From contig NC_012965.1 of NCBI RefSeq assembly GCF_000027005.1, positions 1,475,001 to 1,539,000 of the forward strand: 64,000 bases of DNA. Reading direction: 5' to 3'. The notes beneath the pieces were generated by a model. That model searched no databases. It was given only the letters and a program-made list of their open reading frames with translations, and had not been told where the DNA came from. This document shows, one piece after another, positions 18,605 to 26,899 of the stretch. The position numbers were made by a program, and so were the translations under genes. This DNA comes from Komagataella phaffii GS115 (Eukaryota > Ascomycota > Pichiomycetes > Pichiales > Pichiaceae). Position 1 is the first letter of the stretch. Each line of letters opens with the position of its first letter.

Positions 18605-20158
18605 ATGTCTTATCACACAGAAGCCAGCAGGTGGAATGCCTACCAATTTAACGACCCGTTCGCAGCGGACAAGTTCTTTGTTTGCAGCAGACGCACTAAC
18701 ACATGTTGCCGTCCGAACTGTGGACTGGGGTTCAACCATTCGAATGAGAAGAGCGATGTTTCTTTCGTCGATACCATAGAGGAAGCTGAGCAATTGGGCT
18801 TCTCTAAGTGCCGCTTTTGCATTGCCCCGAACCACGGGGGCGATATCAATACCCTGCAAGTGGATGTTAACCTCCTGGTCCGAACTGTGGAGCATGTCAA
18901 CCACCAAATCGGGTTCATGCCTCCATTGTTGGATGAAGAAGAGGAGAAGGAAAACACCATCAAGCACAGTTTCATCAAGAATAAGATTGTCGGCAGGAGG
19001 CAGAGCGTCCCCGACATCTCGGATTCTGGCAATGGGCTCAGCAAGAACGAAAACGATCATCTTAAGCTGATTGACCTGGCATGTCGTCACATCGCCTTGG
19101 CTGCCGCTTGTGCTCTGATGTCCTCCAAACATGCCTCTGCAGAGGAGGCTCTCATGTCCTCATCCAACGCCGATGAGAACCGAAAGAGGCGGAAGCGCAG
19201 AGGAGGAGTGTTGGGTTTCAAGGAGTTAGCTGCCAAATCCAAACTATCTCCATGGCACTTTCATCGTGTCTTCAAATCTGTTGCTGGTCTAACGCCGAAG
19301 GCGTACGGAGATCGTTGCTGCGAATATATCAGACAGCACGACGAGAAATACGGTGTATTAATTATGCCTGGAAGCACAGAGAGATCTAACTCAGTGATTG
19401 AGATTAACACACAAATTGCTAACCCATCTTCTCCCAAAATGCATAACAGCCAAGTCGAACAGGCGGAGTCTGCTTCGATGCGCCCTTCCTCAAGCGAAAG
19501 AAATCAGCATTCCCACAACGCTAACTTGGTGGCTCCTTCTACTGCAAACTCCACCACCAGCACCAGCACGAACACACAGACACTCCCAGCTTCTAACATC
19601 TCCAGCTCTCCAGCTAGCACTGCTGTATTTGAGATGGACCACAACACCATATTCGATGAAAGACCAGCTAGTGCTCCCACTTCTGGGTTCATCAGCCCGG
19701 TTTCTTACATTTCAAGCTCCGAGAAAATGCCGCAGGTGAATGTCGACTTCAACCAAATGGACTTTAACAACGACATATGGTCAATGCTGCAAAACGATCG
19801 TGCGCCCTCTCGCCAACGGGGACATTACCGTTCCTTTGCAGCACCTGAAACGATGATGGACGATTATTTAAAACAAGATAACTACGACATGAACTTTGAT
19901 TTTGGAACCGAGCCTTCGAGCCCTGTTGTGGGCCAGTCCCAGCCAGACTTTGTTTTTAACTCCAGTGTATTCCAGGTAAAGCCTCAAGCACAGCAGCATT
20001 CCATTTCCGAGGCACTCTCTCCTCGCTTAGAGACTTCACTGGGAGACGAAGATGATAATTACAACCCATTATCTTTAGAATTGGAGATACTGAATCAAAC
20101 GCAGCCGTTTCTGATGGAGGATCGCACCCCCGCTGTGGAAATTTCCACTCCCCAGTGA
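18605..20158 (+). CDS. Putative transcription factor: bacterial Ada-type zinc domain plus AraC helix-turn-helix
   Basis: A 517-residue protein. Residues ~9-76 match the Ada metal-binding domain: RWNAYQFNDPFAADKFF, then C35-x3-C39 (CRPNC) and C69-x2-C72 (CRFC). These four cysteines would bind zinc; in E. coli Ada one of them takes the methyl group from DNA phosphotriesters. Residues ~204-240 match the AraC recognition half (ELAAKSKLSPWHFHRVFK, GLTPKAYGDR). The helix before it (LIDLACRHIALAA, ~155-167) is split from it by a ~35-residue insert that carries a nuclear-signal-like RKRRKRR at 193-199. The second half is Ser/Thr/Asn-rich, then acidic and aromatic, as in activation domains. There is no methyltransferase (PCHR) domain, so it is a regulator only. 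The domain pair is bacterial in origin; the target genes are unknown. Confidence 0.88.
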   Translation: MSYHTEASRWNAYQFNDPFAADKFFVCSRRTNTCCRPNCGLGFNHSNEKSDVSFVDTIEEAEQLGFSKCRFCIAPNHGGDINTLQVDVNLLVRTVEHVNHQIGFMPPLLDEEEEKENTIKHSFIKNKIVGRRQSVPDISDSGNGLSKNENDHLKLIDLACRHIALAAACALMSSKHASAEEALMSSSNADENRKRRKRRGGVLGFKELAAKSKLSPWHFHRVFKSVAGLTPKAYGDRCCEYIRQHDEKYGVLIMPGSTERSNSVIEINTQIANPSSPKMHNSQVEQAESASMRPSSSERNQHSHNANLVAPSTANSTTSTSTNTQTLPASNISSSPASTAVFEMDHNTIFDERPASAPTSGFISPVSYISSSEKMPQVNVDFNQMDFNNDIWSMLQNDRAPSRQRGHYRSFAAPETMMDDYLKQDNYDMNFDFGTEPSSPVVGQSQPDFVFNSSVFQVKPQAQQHSISEALSPRLETSLGDEDDNYNPLSLELEILNQTQPFLMEDRTPAVEISTPQ

Positions 20159-20709
20159 ACATGATCCCATCCGAACTTACCATAAGTATTTTTTTATGTA
20201 ACTTAAACGCAGTCTCTATTGTTTAATAGATCGATCGACACCATGGTCTCAACCACTACAACTTCGTAAGATAAGCTTCGGACGAAGTTTCCATCATGCA
20301 AGAACACAAACCCGGTACTACGTAATTATGACCTATATAGGCAAATGCCGTTCCTGTCTTAAAACCCCGCTGAGTGCATATAGGCTTCCACGGAAAAGCC
20401 AAGTAATGTCCTATGGCGTCGTCATGAGCTCGGTGATAAACGTGGACATCCAGTATTGTTTTTGGAGCCATGTACGGCGGATATTCTTCAACTTTAACTC
20501 TAACTGCTTCTTAATAAATATCACATATGTTGGTAACGTTACTAGCTACCTCTGCTATCTGGAAAAAGGGCCGTTCTAGAACGTCTAAAAAGAAGTCGTG
20601 TCTTAGCTATATAGTACTCTTTAAATATTAGTTAAGTCGGGTGACATCGAAATAAGCCAGGGGGGTGTAAAATTAGCACACATCCATCCTGCCATTTGAC
20701 ATCCATGCT
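20159..20709. other. Convergent intergenic region with a perfect 8-bp hairpin
   Basis: 551 bp between two convergent stop codons. It contains AACTTCGT (20260-20267) and its perfect inverse ACGAAGTT (20282-20289) with a 14-nt spacer, about 100 nt after the upstream gene's stop. An 83-codon ATG frame (20328-20579) has no recognisable features. Otherwise A/T-rich 3' flank. Confidence 0.45.
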
Positions 20710-21294
20710 TTAGAGACCATCCATTGTACCCGCAATGTCATCGTCGTCATCCTCGTCACTGAGACTCCCTACACTGCTCAGGTCTTCGTCTTCGTCCTCG
20801 TCTTCGTCCGAACCGTTGCCGTTTGCGTGGCCGTTTTGGAACTGCTCTGCGCTGGCGTACTTCTTGACGTATTCTTTAACTTTCTCTGTGTAAGTCTTTT
20901 CACTTTTTAGGTACAAGGCAGAGGCGTCGCCATTCAATGGATCACTAGCGTTTGGGTAATGCAGCAGTTGTGGCAAGAATGTCTCAAAAATATTGAAGAT
21001 ATCGAACATAGGGCTCCATGTCTGGTTGATTACATCCAAGCAGACACTGCCACTGACCTCGTCGATATTTGGGTGGAATATTTTGTTTTGGAACCCGATA
21101 CTGGGTGATTTATATGGGTATTGATCAGGAAGCTCCACATGTATCTTCCAAACTCCTCCTTCGTAAGGGGATTCCTTCGGACCGTGGAAAGTTACGTAGA
21201 ACTCTTGCATGTTGTCGTTCACTAAATTCACTTCGTAGTCGCTCATCAGTAGCTTCATCACATCCGATTCGATGCGTCGCTTGGGAGAACTCAT
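20710..21294 (-). CDS. UBC8: Ubiquitin-conjugating enzyme E2 (UBC8)
   Basis: A 194-residue E2 of the Ubc8/UBE2H class, which in S. cerevisiae works with the GID/CTLH ligase to degrade gluconeogenic enzymes when glucose returns. The start [16 protein letters not shown] matches S. cerevisiae Ubc8. The catalytic cysteine is C85 in [10 protein letters not shown], preceded by the usual HPN (FHPNID). The C-terminal tail is highly acidic (runs of Asp/Glu and Ser), as in family members. The frame runs 17 codons further upstream only from a TTG, so the ATG complement at 21292-21294 was used. S. cerevisiae UBC8 has an intron near its 5' end; none is needed here. Confidence 0.95.
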   Translation of the reverse strand: MSSPKRRIESDVMKLLMSDYEVNLVNDNMQEFYVTFHGPKESPYEGGVWKIHVELPDQYPYKSPSIGFQNKIFHPNIDEVSGSVCLDVINQTWSPMFDIFNIFETFLPQLLHYPNASDPLNGDASALYLKSEKTYTEKVKEYVKKYASAEQFQNGHANGNGSDEDEDEDEDLSSVGSLSDEDDDDDIAGTMDGL

Positions 21295-21455
21295 AGTAGA
21301 TAGGCGGCTGTGTTGGAAAGCAAGTAGAGTCGACTCTTGAGACAAAGAGAAGATTATTTGAGTATGGGGTCAGCCTGAGACAGGACACCTCCGCGCGAAT
21401 ACTACGTTACTGAGCTATTATGTAAGCATTCTTTCTAATCTATTTCCGAGTTTGG

Positions 21456-22094
21456 CTAGAAAACTAAGCGTTTTTGAATCCGGTAGTATGTGTTGCTTGG
21501 ATACTCTTGGGGCGTTGTGTCTTCTACATCTTTATCCTCGTCCTCCTCTGGCTGTGTTGATTCCTGAACTTCGCCTTTGTCTGTGACGACCGTGACATGC
21601 GGTACGGTATTCAAGTCTCCCGTGACTTCGTAGACGTACTTGTGATATTTGGTTTGGAATCTTGTCAGTATCTGATCGTTGAGTGCGACCAGTTCCCGAA
21701 TAGGTTGTTTATCTTTGTCCTCCTCAAGTTTAGAATCAAGTTTGTATCTCGTGAGATATTCCCTTTCCAGATTGGCAATGTCATTGTCGAGAGATTCAAG
21801 CTCTTGGTAGGTGGAATCTGGTAGGTCTTGTTCCTTCTCCAGTGCATCAACTTGCTTCTGTAATATTTTGCTCCATTCTTCATAATGTTGGGGATCCGTT
21901 GCCAGGGAAGGATTGATCTTGGTAAAGTCAACGTTGGTGTCCCCGTTGAAAGATTCCTGCGTGAGATGCAATAAACCGGAAATTAACTCATTATTAAGCA
22001 CATATTTGGTTGCTATGTTTGATTTGAGAGACACTGCTGTCAGCTGATAGCCCTCTTGGACCCCAAACAAGATCGATGACGGATGAGGAGCCAT
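21456..22094 (-). CDS. Hypothetical acidic coiled-coil protein
   Basis: A 212-residue protein that I do not recognise. The N-terminal third is mixed (MAPHPSSILFGVQEGYQL). Residues ~85-145 are rich in Glu, Lys and Leu with heptad-like spacing (KILQKQVDALEKEQDL, ELESLDNDIANLERE), which suggests a coiled coil. The C-terminus has an acidic linker (QPEEDEDKDVED) and ends in a basic-hydrophobic tail. Small coiled-coil subunits of kinetochore or tethering complexes look like this, but no family motif was identified. It shares a 143-bp divergent promoter with the Sm-like gene to its right. Confidence 0.75.
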   Translation of the reverse strand: MAPHPSSILFGVQEGYQLTAVSLKSNIATKYVLNNELISGLLHLTQESFNGDTNVDFTKINPSLATDPQHYEEWSKILQKQVDALEKEQDLPDSTYQELESLDNDIANLEREYLTRYKLDSKLEEDKDKQPIRELVALNDQILTRFQTKYHKYVYEVTGDLNTVPHVTVVTDKGEVQESTQPEEDEDKDVEDTTPQEYPSNTYYRIQKRLVF

Positions 22095-22237
22095 TGGGTT
22101 TTGTTGTGTTAGGAGAAAAGGTTTGATAGAAATGTTGATCGCGCATACGGTTTTCTAGGCGGGGACCAAACAATTCACAATGGGGGCATCTCTCTTTCTC
22201 CACTGAACGATTTTCCTTCCGACAAGCACAACTCACC

Positions 22238-22528
22238 ATGCTCCATCCAACTGATCTGATATCCCTGCCACTCAGAGTTTCCATCACAGATGGAAGACAG
22301 ATCAAAGGGATACTGATAGCACTGGATGACGATTGCAACATACTTCTCTCAAACGCCGTGGAACTCAGAAATGAAAACGGAAAGTGGATGTCCAGAGAAC
22401 TCAGGCTCGTCAGCATTCGAAAATTCACAATATCCAAGATTGAAGCAGACTCTTCGTCCTACAATGATACAGTCAAGATGAGGGACCAGAATAAAACAGC
22501 CAATAAGAAGGGCGTAGTTATAATATAA
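22238..22528 (+). CDS. NAA38: Sm-like protein, NAA38/MAK31-type NatC auxiliary subunit
   Basis: A 96-residue protein with one Sm fold. Sm1 motif: LRVSITDGRQIKGILIALDDDCNILLSNA. Sm2-like strand pair: RLVSIRKFTISKIEAD. The DCNILL pattern and the absence of the canonical Sm2 RG dipeptide fit the LSMD1/Naa38/Mak31 branch, a subunit of the NatC N-terminal acetyltransferase, better than spliceosomal Sm or Lsm proteins. Lsm paralogues are the alternative. It is convergent with glycogen synthase, with 49 bp between stops, so the 3' ends probably overlap. Confidence 0.78.
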   Translation: MLHPTDLISLPLRVSITDGRQIKGILIALDDDCNILLSNAVELRNENGKWMSRELRLVSIRKFTISKIEADSSSYNDTVKMRDQNKTANKKGVVII

Positions 22529-22577
22529 AAGATGTCACAAAATCCGGTTAGAATATGGATACTACAAAATTCAGCTT

Positions 22578-24689
22578 TCAGGCATCAAATTCGTCACCAC
22601 TTTGCTCGGCACTTGGGGCGACACTGAGTCCACGAAGCGTTACATCTAGTCCATCTTCTTCAGTATCATTTCCTAATCTCCACGAGATATAGTCTGTGGA
22701 ATTGTTCTCTTGAAGTGTACCAAGGTCTCCAGGAGTCATGATGTTGGCACTGCTGGAGTACTTATCTCTTGGTGAACCTGGTACGGACAATGGTCGAGTG
22801 ATTTTGATACTGTTGGATTCGCTGAATGGGTTAGAGTGCTCATTGTTCTGGTTCTTGAACTCGTCAGGGTAAGCTCTGCGAAGAGCCAATGAACGACCCT
22901 TAACGTATTCCAATCCCATACGACGCCAGTCTAAGAGATCAGACAGACGCTCAACTCTGTTTCTCTGGTTGATACGTTGTCTTCTGGTCTTGTCGACGAA
23001 ATCGAACATGTAAGAAGTCAATTGGTCAATACTCTCATCGACAGATTTTAATCTTCTGTCCACAATGTAAATACCATAATCTGAAGAGTTTTCTATCAAG
23101 TCCTCCATGTAGCAGCCGAATCCGGATAAATTAGTGGTGATTGAAGGAATACCCATAACTGTGCACTCTGCTGGAGTGTAACCCCAAGGTTCATAATAGG
23201 ATGGAAACACTCCCAAATGACACCCTCTAACAAACTCATCGTAGTCCAAACTCAGAATTGGGTTGTTAGAGTTTAAGAATTCAGGATGAAAAATGATTTT
23301 GACCCGGTCCTCTGGTCTGTTGAACAGCTGAACATTTCTAATCTGGTTGAGAATAGGATCAGTACTATCGTCAGCCATGTTGTGTGTGACGATAGGTGGT
23401 AATCCCTCCCTTTTCATGGCGAACATTCGACGTTTGAGCAGGACTCTATCAGATGGCTTGAGCAAGTCGTCGATATCAGGCATTTCAATATGAGAGGAGT
23501 TGCTAGAAGTAGCTGGATGTTGACAGAACTCAAACAGCCGTTTTCCGACCAAAGCTTCAATATCGTTGATAGTGTTTTCCAACTGTTTGATAACGGCTTG
23601 GCCCTTAAGAGTCTCCACTGTGTAAGAGTTTGTCTTTGCAGGCATGATAATAAAGGCAACCACAGTCATGTTAGAATTGGATGCCTTAAGCCTGTGATTA
23701 AGTCTTGCCAATGATTCAATGAAGAAATCGACACCTTTATTACGATACTCGTATCTACCAGCAATAAAGAAATAAAGGGTGTTGTTGAGTTTAAAGTCCA
23801 ATTGTCCGTAGAAGTGACCACGAATGAACTCATTAATCTTCTCTTTTTTCTCAGCATGCAAGTTTTGGAACTCGTGAACAGCTTGGAACTTGATAACATT
23901 CAAACCATTTGGAAGCACACCGTCAGGCTTACGCTTGAGCAGGTGTTCTGCCTCGTAGGCCGTGATGTGTGACACTGTAGTGAACACATCGGCACTATGT
24001 GCGGCAGCTCTCTCGATACAGTACCGGTGGTAGATACCTCTCTTTCCAGCTTCAGCATCCACATCAAACTTGTCTAGATTGTTGTAGAAGTCAACGGAAC
24101 CAGCACACAGGTACCTGCCCAGTAAGGTAGCGTGCGTAGTAAAGACAGTGGTTACATCGATTTTTCTTTTGCGGCAAAGAGGCAAACAGACAGCGGCCAG
24201 CCATTCATGGGCATGACAAATAATTGCTCTCTTGTGGCCATCATTGTGAACCAACTCTCCCAAAAACCAAGCGACTAGGTATCCCAGAAGAATAGCATCG
24301 TTTGTCTCGACATCATGCTCTGGAGTGGGGACGCCAGCGATGTTCCACAGGTCGGATTTCCACTCATTCAAATAACCTGCGGCGCTACCAATATCGAAAA
24401 GAATTACTCTTGGGGCTCCTTCAATCAACCATCTACCGTAGAGATAACGAATGCCTCTCCCAGACATTGAGTCCAGAGTTCTCTTCAGAACTGGATCCAA
24501 TACAGGTAGCTCTTCCACTTCAACGTTAGCACTGTTGGCATTGAGAGGGCCAATTAGAGTGTATCTATCCTTATATTCAGCGACGGTCACCGGAGCCTTG
24601 GACTTCAGGACGGAGTAAATTCCTCCAACCCGATTGGCCACTTCGGTTGCAATTTCAAACAACAGGTGGTTAGTGATATCTTTTCCCAT
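22578..24689 (-). CDS. GSY1: Glycogen synthase (UDP-glucose-starch glucosyltransferase, GT3)
   Basis: A 703-residue enzyme that extends glycogen with alpha-1,4 glucose from UDP-glucose. It matches the eukaryotic GT3 family over its full length: [21 protein letters not shown] at the N-terminus, HEWLAA and [14 protein letters not shown] in the first Rossmann lobe, and [21 protein letters not shown] carrying the donor-site Glu. Arg-rich clusters ([16 protein letters not shown]) correspond to the glucose-6-phosphate allosteric site. The C-terminus has SP-rich segments ([14 protein letters not shown]) that are phospho-inhibitory in the family. One AGGGG stress element (24751-24755) lies upstream. 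GSY1 and GSY2 cannot be told apart here, so the symbol is by family. Confidence 0.96.
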   Translation of the reverse strand: MGKDITNHLLFEIATEVANRVGGIYSVLKSKAPVTVAEYKDRYTLIGPLNANSANVEVEELPVLDPVLKRTLDSMSGRGIRYLYGRWLIEGAPRVILFDIGSAAGYLNEWKSDLWNIAGVPTPEHDVETNDAILLGYLVAWFLGELVHNDGHKRAIICHAHEWLAAVCLPLCRKRKIDVTTVFTTHATLLGRYLCAGSVDFYNNLDKFDVDAEAGKRGIYHRYCIERAAAHSADVFTTVSHITAYEAEHLLKRKPDGVLPNGLNVIKFQAVHEFQNLHAEKKEKINEFIRGHFYGQLDFKLNNTLYFFIAGRYEYRNKGVDFFIESLARLNHRLKASNSNMTVVAFIIMPAKTNSYTVETLKGQAVIKQLENTINDIEALVGKRLFEFCQHPATSSNSSHIEMPDIDDLLKPSDRVLLKRRMFAMKREGLPPIVTHNMADDSTDPILNQIRNVQLFNRPEDRVKIIFHPEFLNSNNPILSLDYDEFVRGCHLGVFPSYYEPWGYTPAECTVMGIPSITTNLSGFGCYMEDLIENSSDYGIYIVDRRLKSVDESIDQLTSYMFDFVDKTRRQRINQRNRVERLSDLLDWRRMGLEYVKGRSLALRRAYPDEFKNQNNEHSNPFSESNSIKITRPLSVPGSPRDKYSSSANIMTPGDLGTLQENNSTDYISWRLGNDTEEDGLDVTLRGLSVAPSAEQSGDEFDA

Positions 24690-25004
24690 TAGATATGATT
24701 ATTTTATCCTTGATAGACGAGAGTAATAAGAAAAGAAGGAAAAGGCAGGCAGGGGAAAAACAATATGCTGTCGATGCTGATGTATCATGTCACCGAGAAA
24801 TGACTTGCATCTGTTCTCGCGGGGTAACACGTTTCGGTTGGGGGAGTCCCGTGGGGAATAATGGGCTTCCTTCGCGACCAGCCATTTTTATCTCCCGCCG
24901 TCCAAGAGACATTTCCCTACCAAACCGATAAGCTTCATTGCTGAATTAACCTTGGTGAACTCGGCCCATTCCCAAGTAATTCAAATTGATTAAATCGAAC
25001 TTTT
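24690..25004. promoter_or_regulatory. Divergent promoter region glycogen synthase / UbiB-family gene
   Basis: 315 bp between divergent starts. It contains one AGGGG core (24751-24755), the Msn2/4-type stress element often found at glycogen genes, and A-rich stretches. Nothing else was recognised. Confidence 0.45.
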
Positions 25005-26771
25005 ATGATCCTTCCAGAAGCTCCAAGACTTCGGATACTTACCCGGATCCCGAGGGCGTCTTTTCGGGCCACCAATTTTGCTCCAGGGTACATCTCACGT
25101 TCCTTTTCAACGGCCTCATCAGGAAAACCTAAAGCCAAAGGCAAATTCGTCAAGTTCGTTGCATTCTTTTTGGCTACGGGCTCTTTTGCATACTATGCTG
25201 ACAACAAATGGGCGCATTCTGCTGTCACTAGGACCGTCCGTTCCCTTTCTGTCCTCACCAGCATTCTGATTGATTATAAGCTTCATTTCAATGTTGACGA
25301 TGATATATCTTCCCTTCATGAAAGATCCGCTACCAAGCTTCTGGAGCTCATCGTCTCTAACAAGGGTCTTTACGTCAAAGTCGGGCAAATAATGGCTCTC
25401 CAGTCGGCCATATTTCCCAAAGAATTTAGAGAAAAGTTTCGACATTTGTACGATCAAGCTCCACGGGATGATTGGAGCGAAGTCGATGGATTGCTGGCCA
25501 AAGAATTGGGAGATGATTATAGAGAGAAGTTTTCAAGCATAGAAAAAATTCCCATCGCCAGTGCTTCAATTGCTCAAGTTCATGAGGCAACGTTGCTGGA
25601 TGGCACAAAGGTGATACTCAAAGTTCAGCATCCTGCTATTGCACATCAGCTGGAATTAGATCTCTTTACTTTCAAGAATGTGCTCCGATTGTATGAATGG
25701 GTGTTTGAGGTACCCTTGAGTTTCAGTGCTGATTATATTATCGGTGAAATGCGTAAGGAGGTCGACTTCAAAGTGGAATACAATAACACTACCACTTTTG
25801 GAAATCTTGTAAATAATTCTGAGTTCAAGGGCATCATTTCAGTTCCCCAGTTGTATCCTGCTTTTTCCACGTCCAGGTTGATAACAATGGAGTACATTGA
25901 AGGTATTTCTTTAGTTAACAGTGAGGCTATCAGAGCGAGCAATTTCGATGTTCATCAGTTGTTGGAAGTTTTGATACGGTGCTATGCAAAACAGATTTAT
26001 TCATGGGGGTTCTTCCATGCGGATCCCCACCCGGGCAATTTCATAGTGAGAAGACTAGAAGATAATAGTCAGCAGTTGGTCGTCATTGACTTTGGGCTGT
26101 GCATTTCCTTGACTGATGATTTCAGAAGAACGTATAGTGATCTATGGAGAGCTATCTTAGAACTGGATTATGATAAATTGGCGGCTATCTCTAAGAAATG
26201 GGGAATTCAATCAACTGACATGTTTGTGGCCATGACTTCCATGTCTACCAGGGGAGTGAAAGACCTTGAAGAACGAGCTGAAAAGATCAAGAACCTCTCC
26301 AACTATGAGAAGCAACTTGTTATTAGGGACAATCTGGTTAATTTTTTTGAAAACTCGGACAAGTTCCCACAATGTCTATCATTCATTGCAAGATCAATGC
26401 GTATGATACAACTACTCAACTACAAATATGGAAGCACAGTCAACCGCTTGAAAATATTCAACGACGAACTCACAAAGGCACTGAAAGAAGACATAGTACT
26501 AAGTGTGAGAAGCAATTTGGATAAACCATCATTTCGATTATCCCTGCTTCAAGTCTATAGATATGCCGTTTTCACGATTGTCAAGCTGGTGATAAACCTG
26601 GTGTTCAACTTTTACAGACTTCGAAGTGCTATTTTTGCCAAGTTCAATAAACAAGCTAACACCTTCGAACAAGAACTTGAGACTCAGATGCTTAACATGG
26701 GAAACAACTTTGGGCTTCAATTGGAGAAAGGTGATTTATTCTTGGATAACGCCAATAACGACTGGAGATAA
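25005..26771 (+). CDS. MCP2: Mitochondrial UbiB/ADCK-family kinase-like protein (MCP2/CQD2-like)
   Basis: A 588-residue protein of the atypical UbiB/ABC1 kinase family. The N-terminus is Arg/Ser-rich without acids (RILTRIPRASFRATNF), a mitochondrial presequence. It is followed by a membrane segment near residues 49-65 (FVKFVAFFLATGSFAYYAD). The family-specific KxGQ helix is seen as YVKVGQIMALQS, then the Ala-rich loop ASIAQVHEA, the Lys in VILKVQHP, and the catalytic-type HADPHPGNF with VIDFGL. It is closest to ADCK1/Mcp2(Cqd2), which affects inner-membrane lipid and coenzyme Q distribution, rather than to Coq8. Cqd1 is the main alternative. Confidence 0.8.
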   Translation: MILPEAPRLRILTRIPRASFRATNFAPGYISRSFSTASSGKPKAKGKFVKFVAFFLATGSFAYYADNKWAHSAVTRTVRSLSVLTSILIDYKLHFNVDDDISSLHERSATKLLELIVSNKGLYVKVGQIMALQSAIFPKEFREKFRHLYDQAPRDDWSEVDGLLAKELGDDYREKFSSIEKIPIASASIAQVHEATLLDGTKVILKVQHPAIAHQLELDLFTFKNVLRLYEWVFEVPLSFSADYIIGEMRKEVDFKVEYNNTTTFGNLVNNSEFKGIISVPQLYPAFSTSRLITMEYIEGISLVNSEAIRASNFDVHQLLEVLIRCYAKQIYSWGFFHADPHPGNFIVRRLEDNSQQLVVIDFGLCISLTDDFRRTYSDLWRAILELDYDKLAAISKKWGIQSTDMFVAMTSMSTRGVKDLEERAEKIKNLSNYEKQLVIRDNLVNFFENSDKFPQCLSFIARSMRMIQLLNYKYGSTVNRLKIFNDELTKALKEDIVLSVRSNLDKPSFRLSLLQVYRYAVFTIVKLVINLVFNFYRLRSAIFAKFNKQANTFEQELETQMLNMGNNFGLQLEKGDLFLDNANNDWR

Positions 26772-26899
26772 TAGGGGTAACCACAGAGTGGTTGTTGTAT
26801 ATAGATTCAAATACCATCCCAACACCATGTAGGAATAATTTCAAAAATTTCAGTTCTCAAAAAAAAAATACGGTAACATCAGGTACTCCTTTAACATCG

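Noticed and set aside
18572..19132. 186-codon minus-strand frame
   Set aside because: Antisense to the Ada/AraC coding sequence, whose zinc and HTH motifs prove the plus strand is coding.
20260..20289. loxP-like inverted repeat AACTTCGT...ACGAAGTT
   Set aside because: The 8-bp arms match the inner part of loxP arms, but the rest of the 13-bp arms and the 8-bp spacer do not (spacer is 14 nt). More likely a 3'-end hairpin or chance.
20328..20579. 83-codon frame in the 3' intergenic region
   Set aside because: No recognisable features, Cys/Tyr/Asn-rich, and located between convergent 3' ends.
26792..26899. Upstream extension of UTP13
   Set aside because: Starts at TTG and spans an A-rich leader; the ATG at 26900 gives the expected start.
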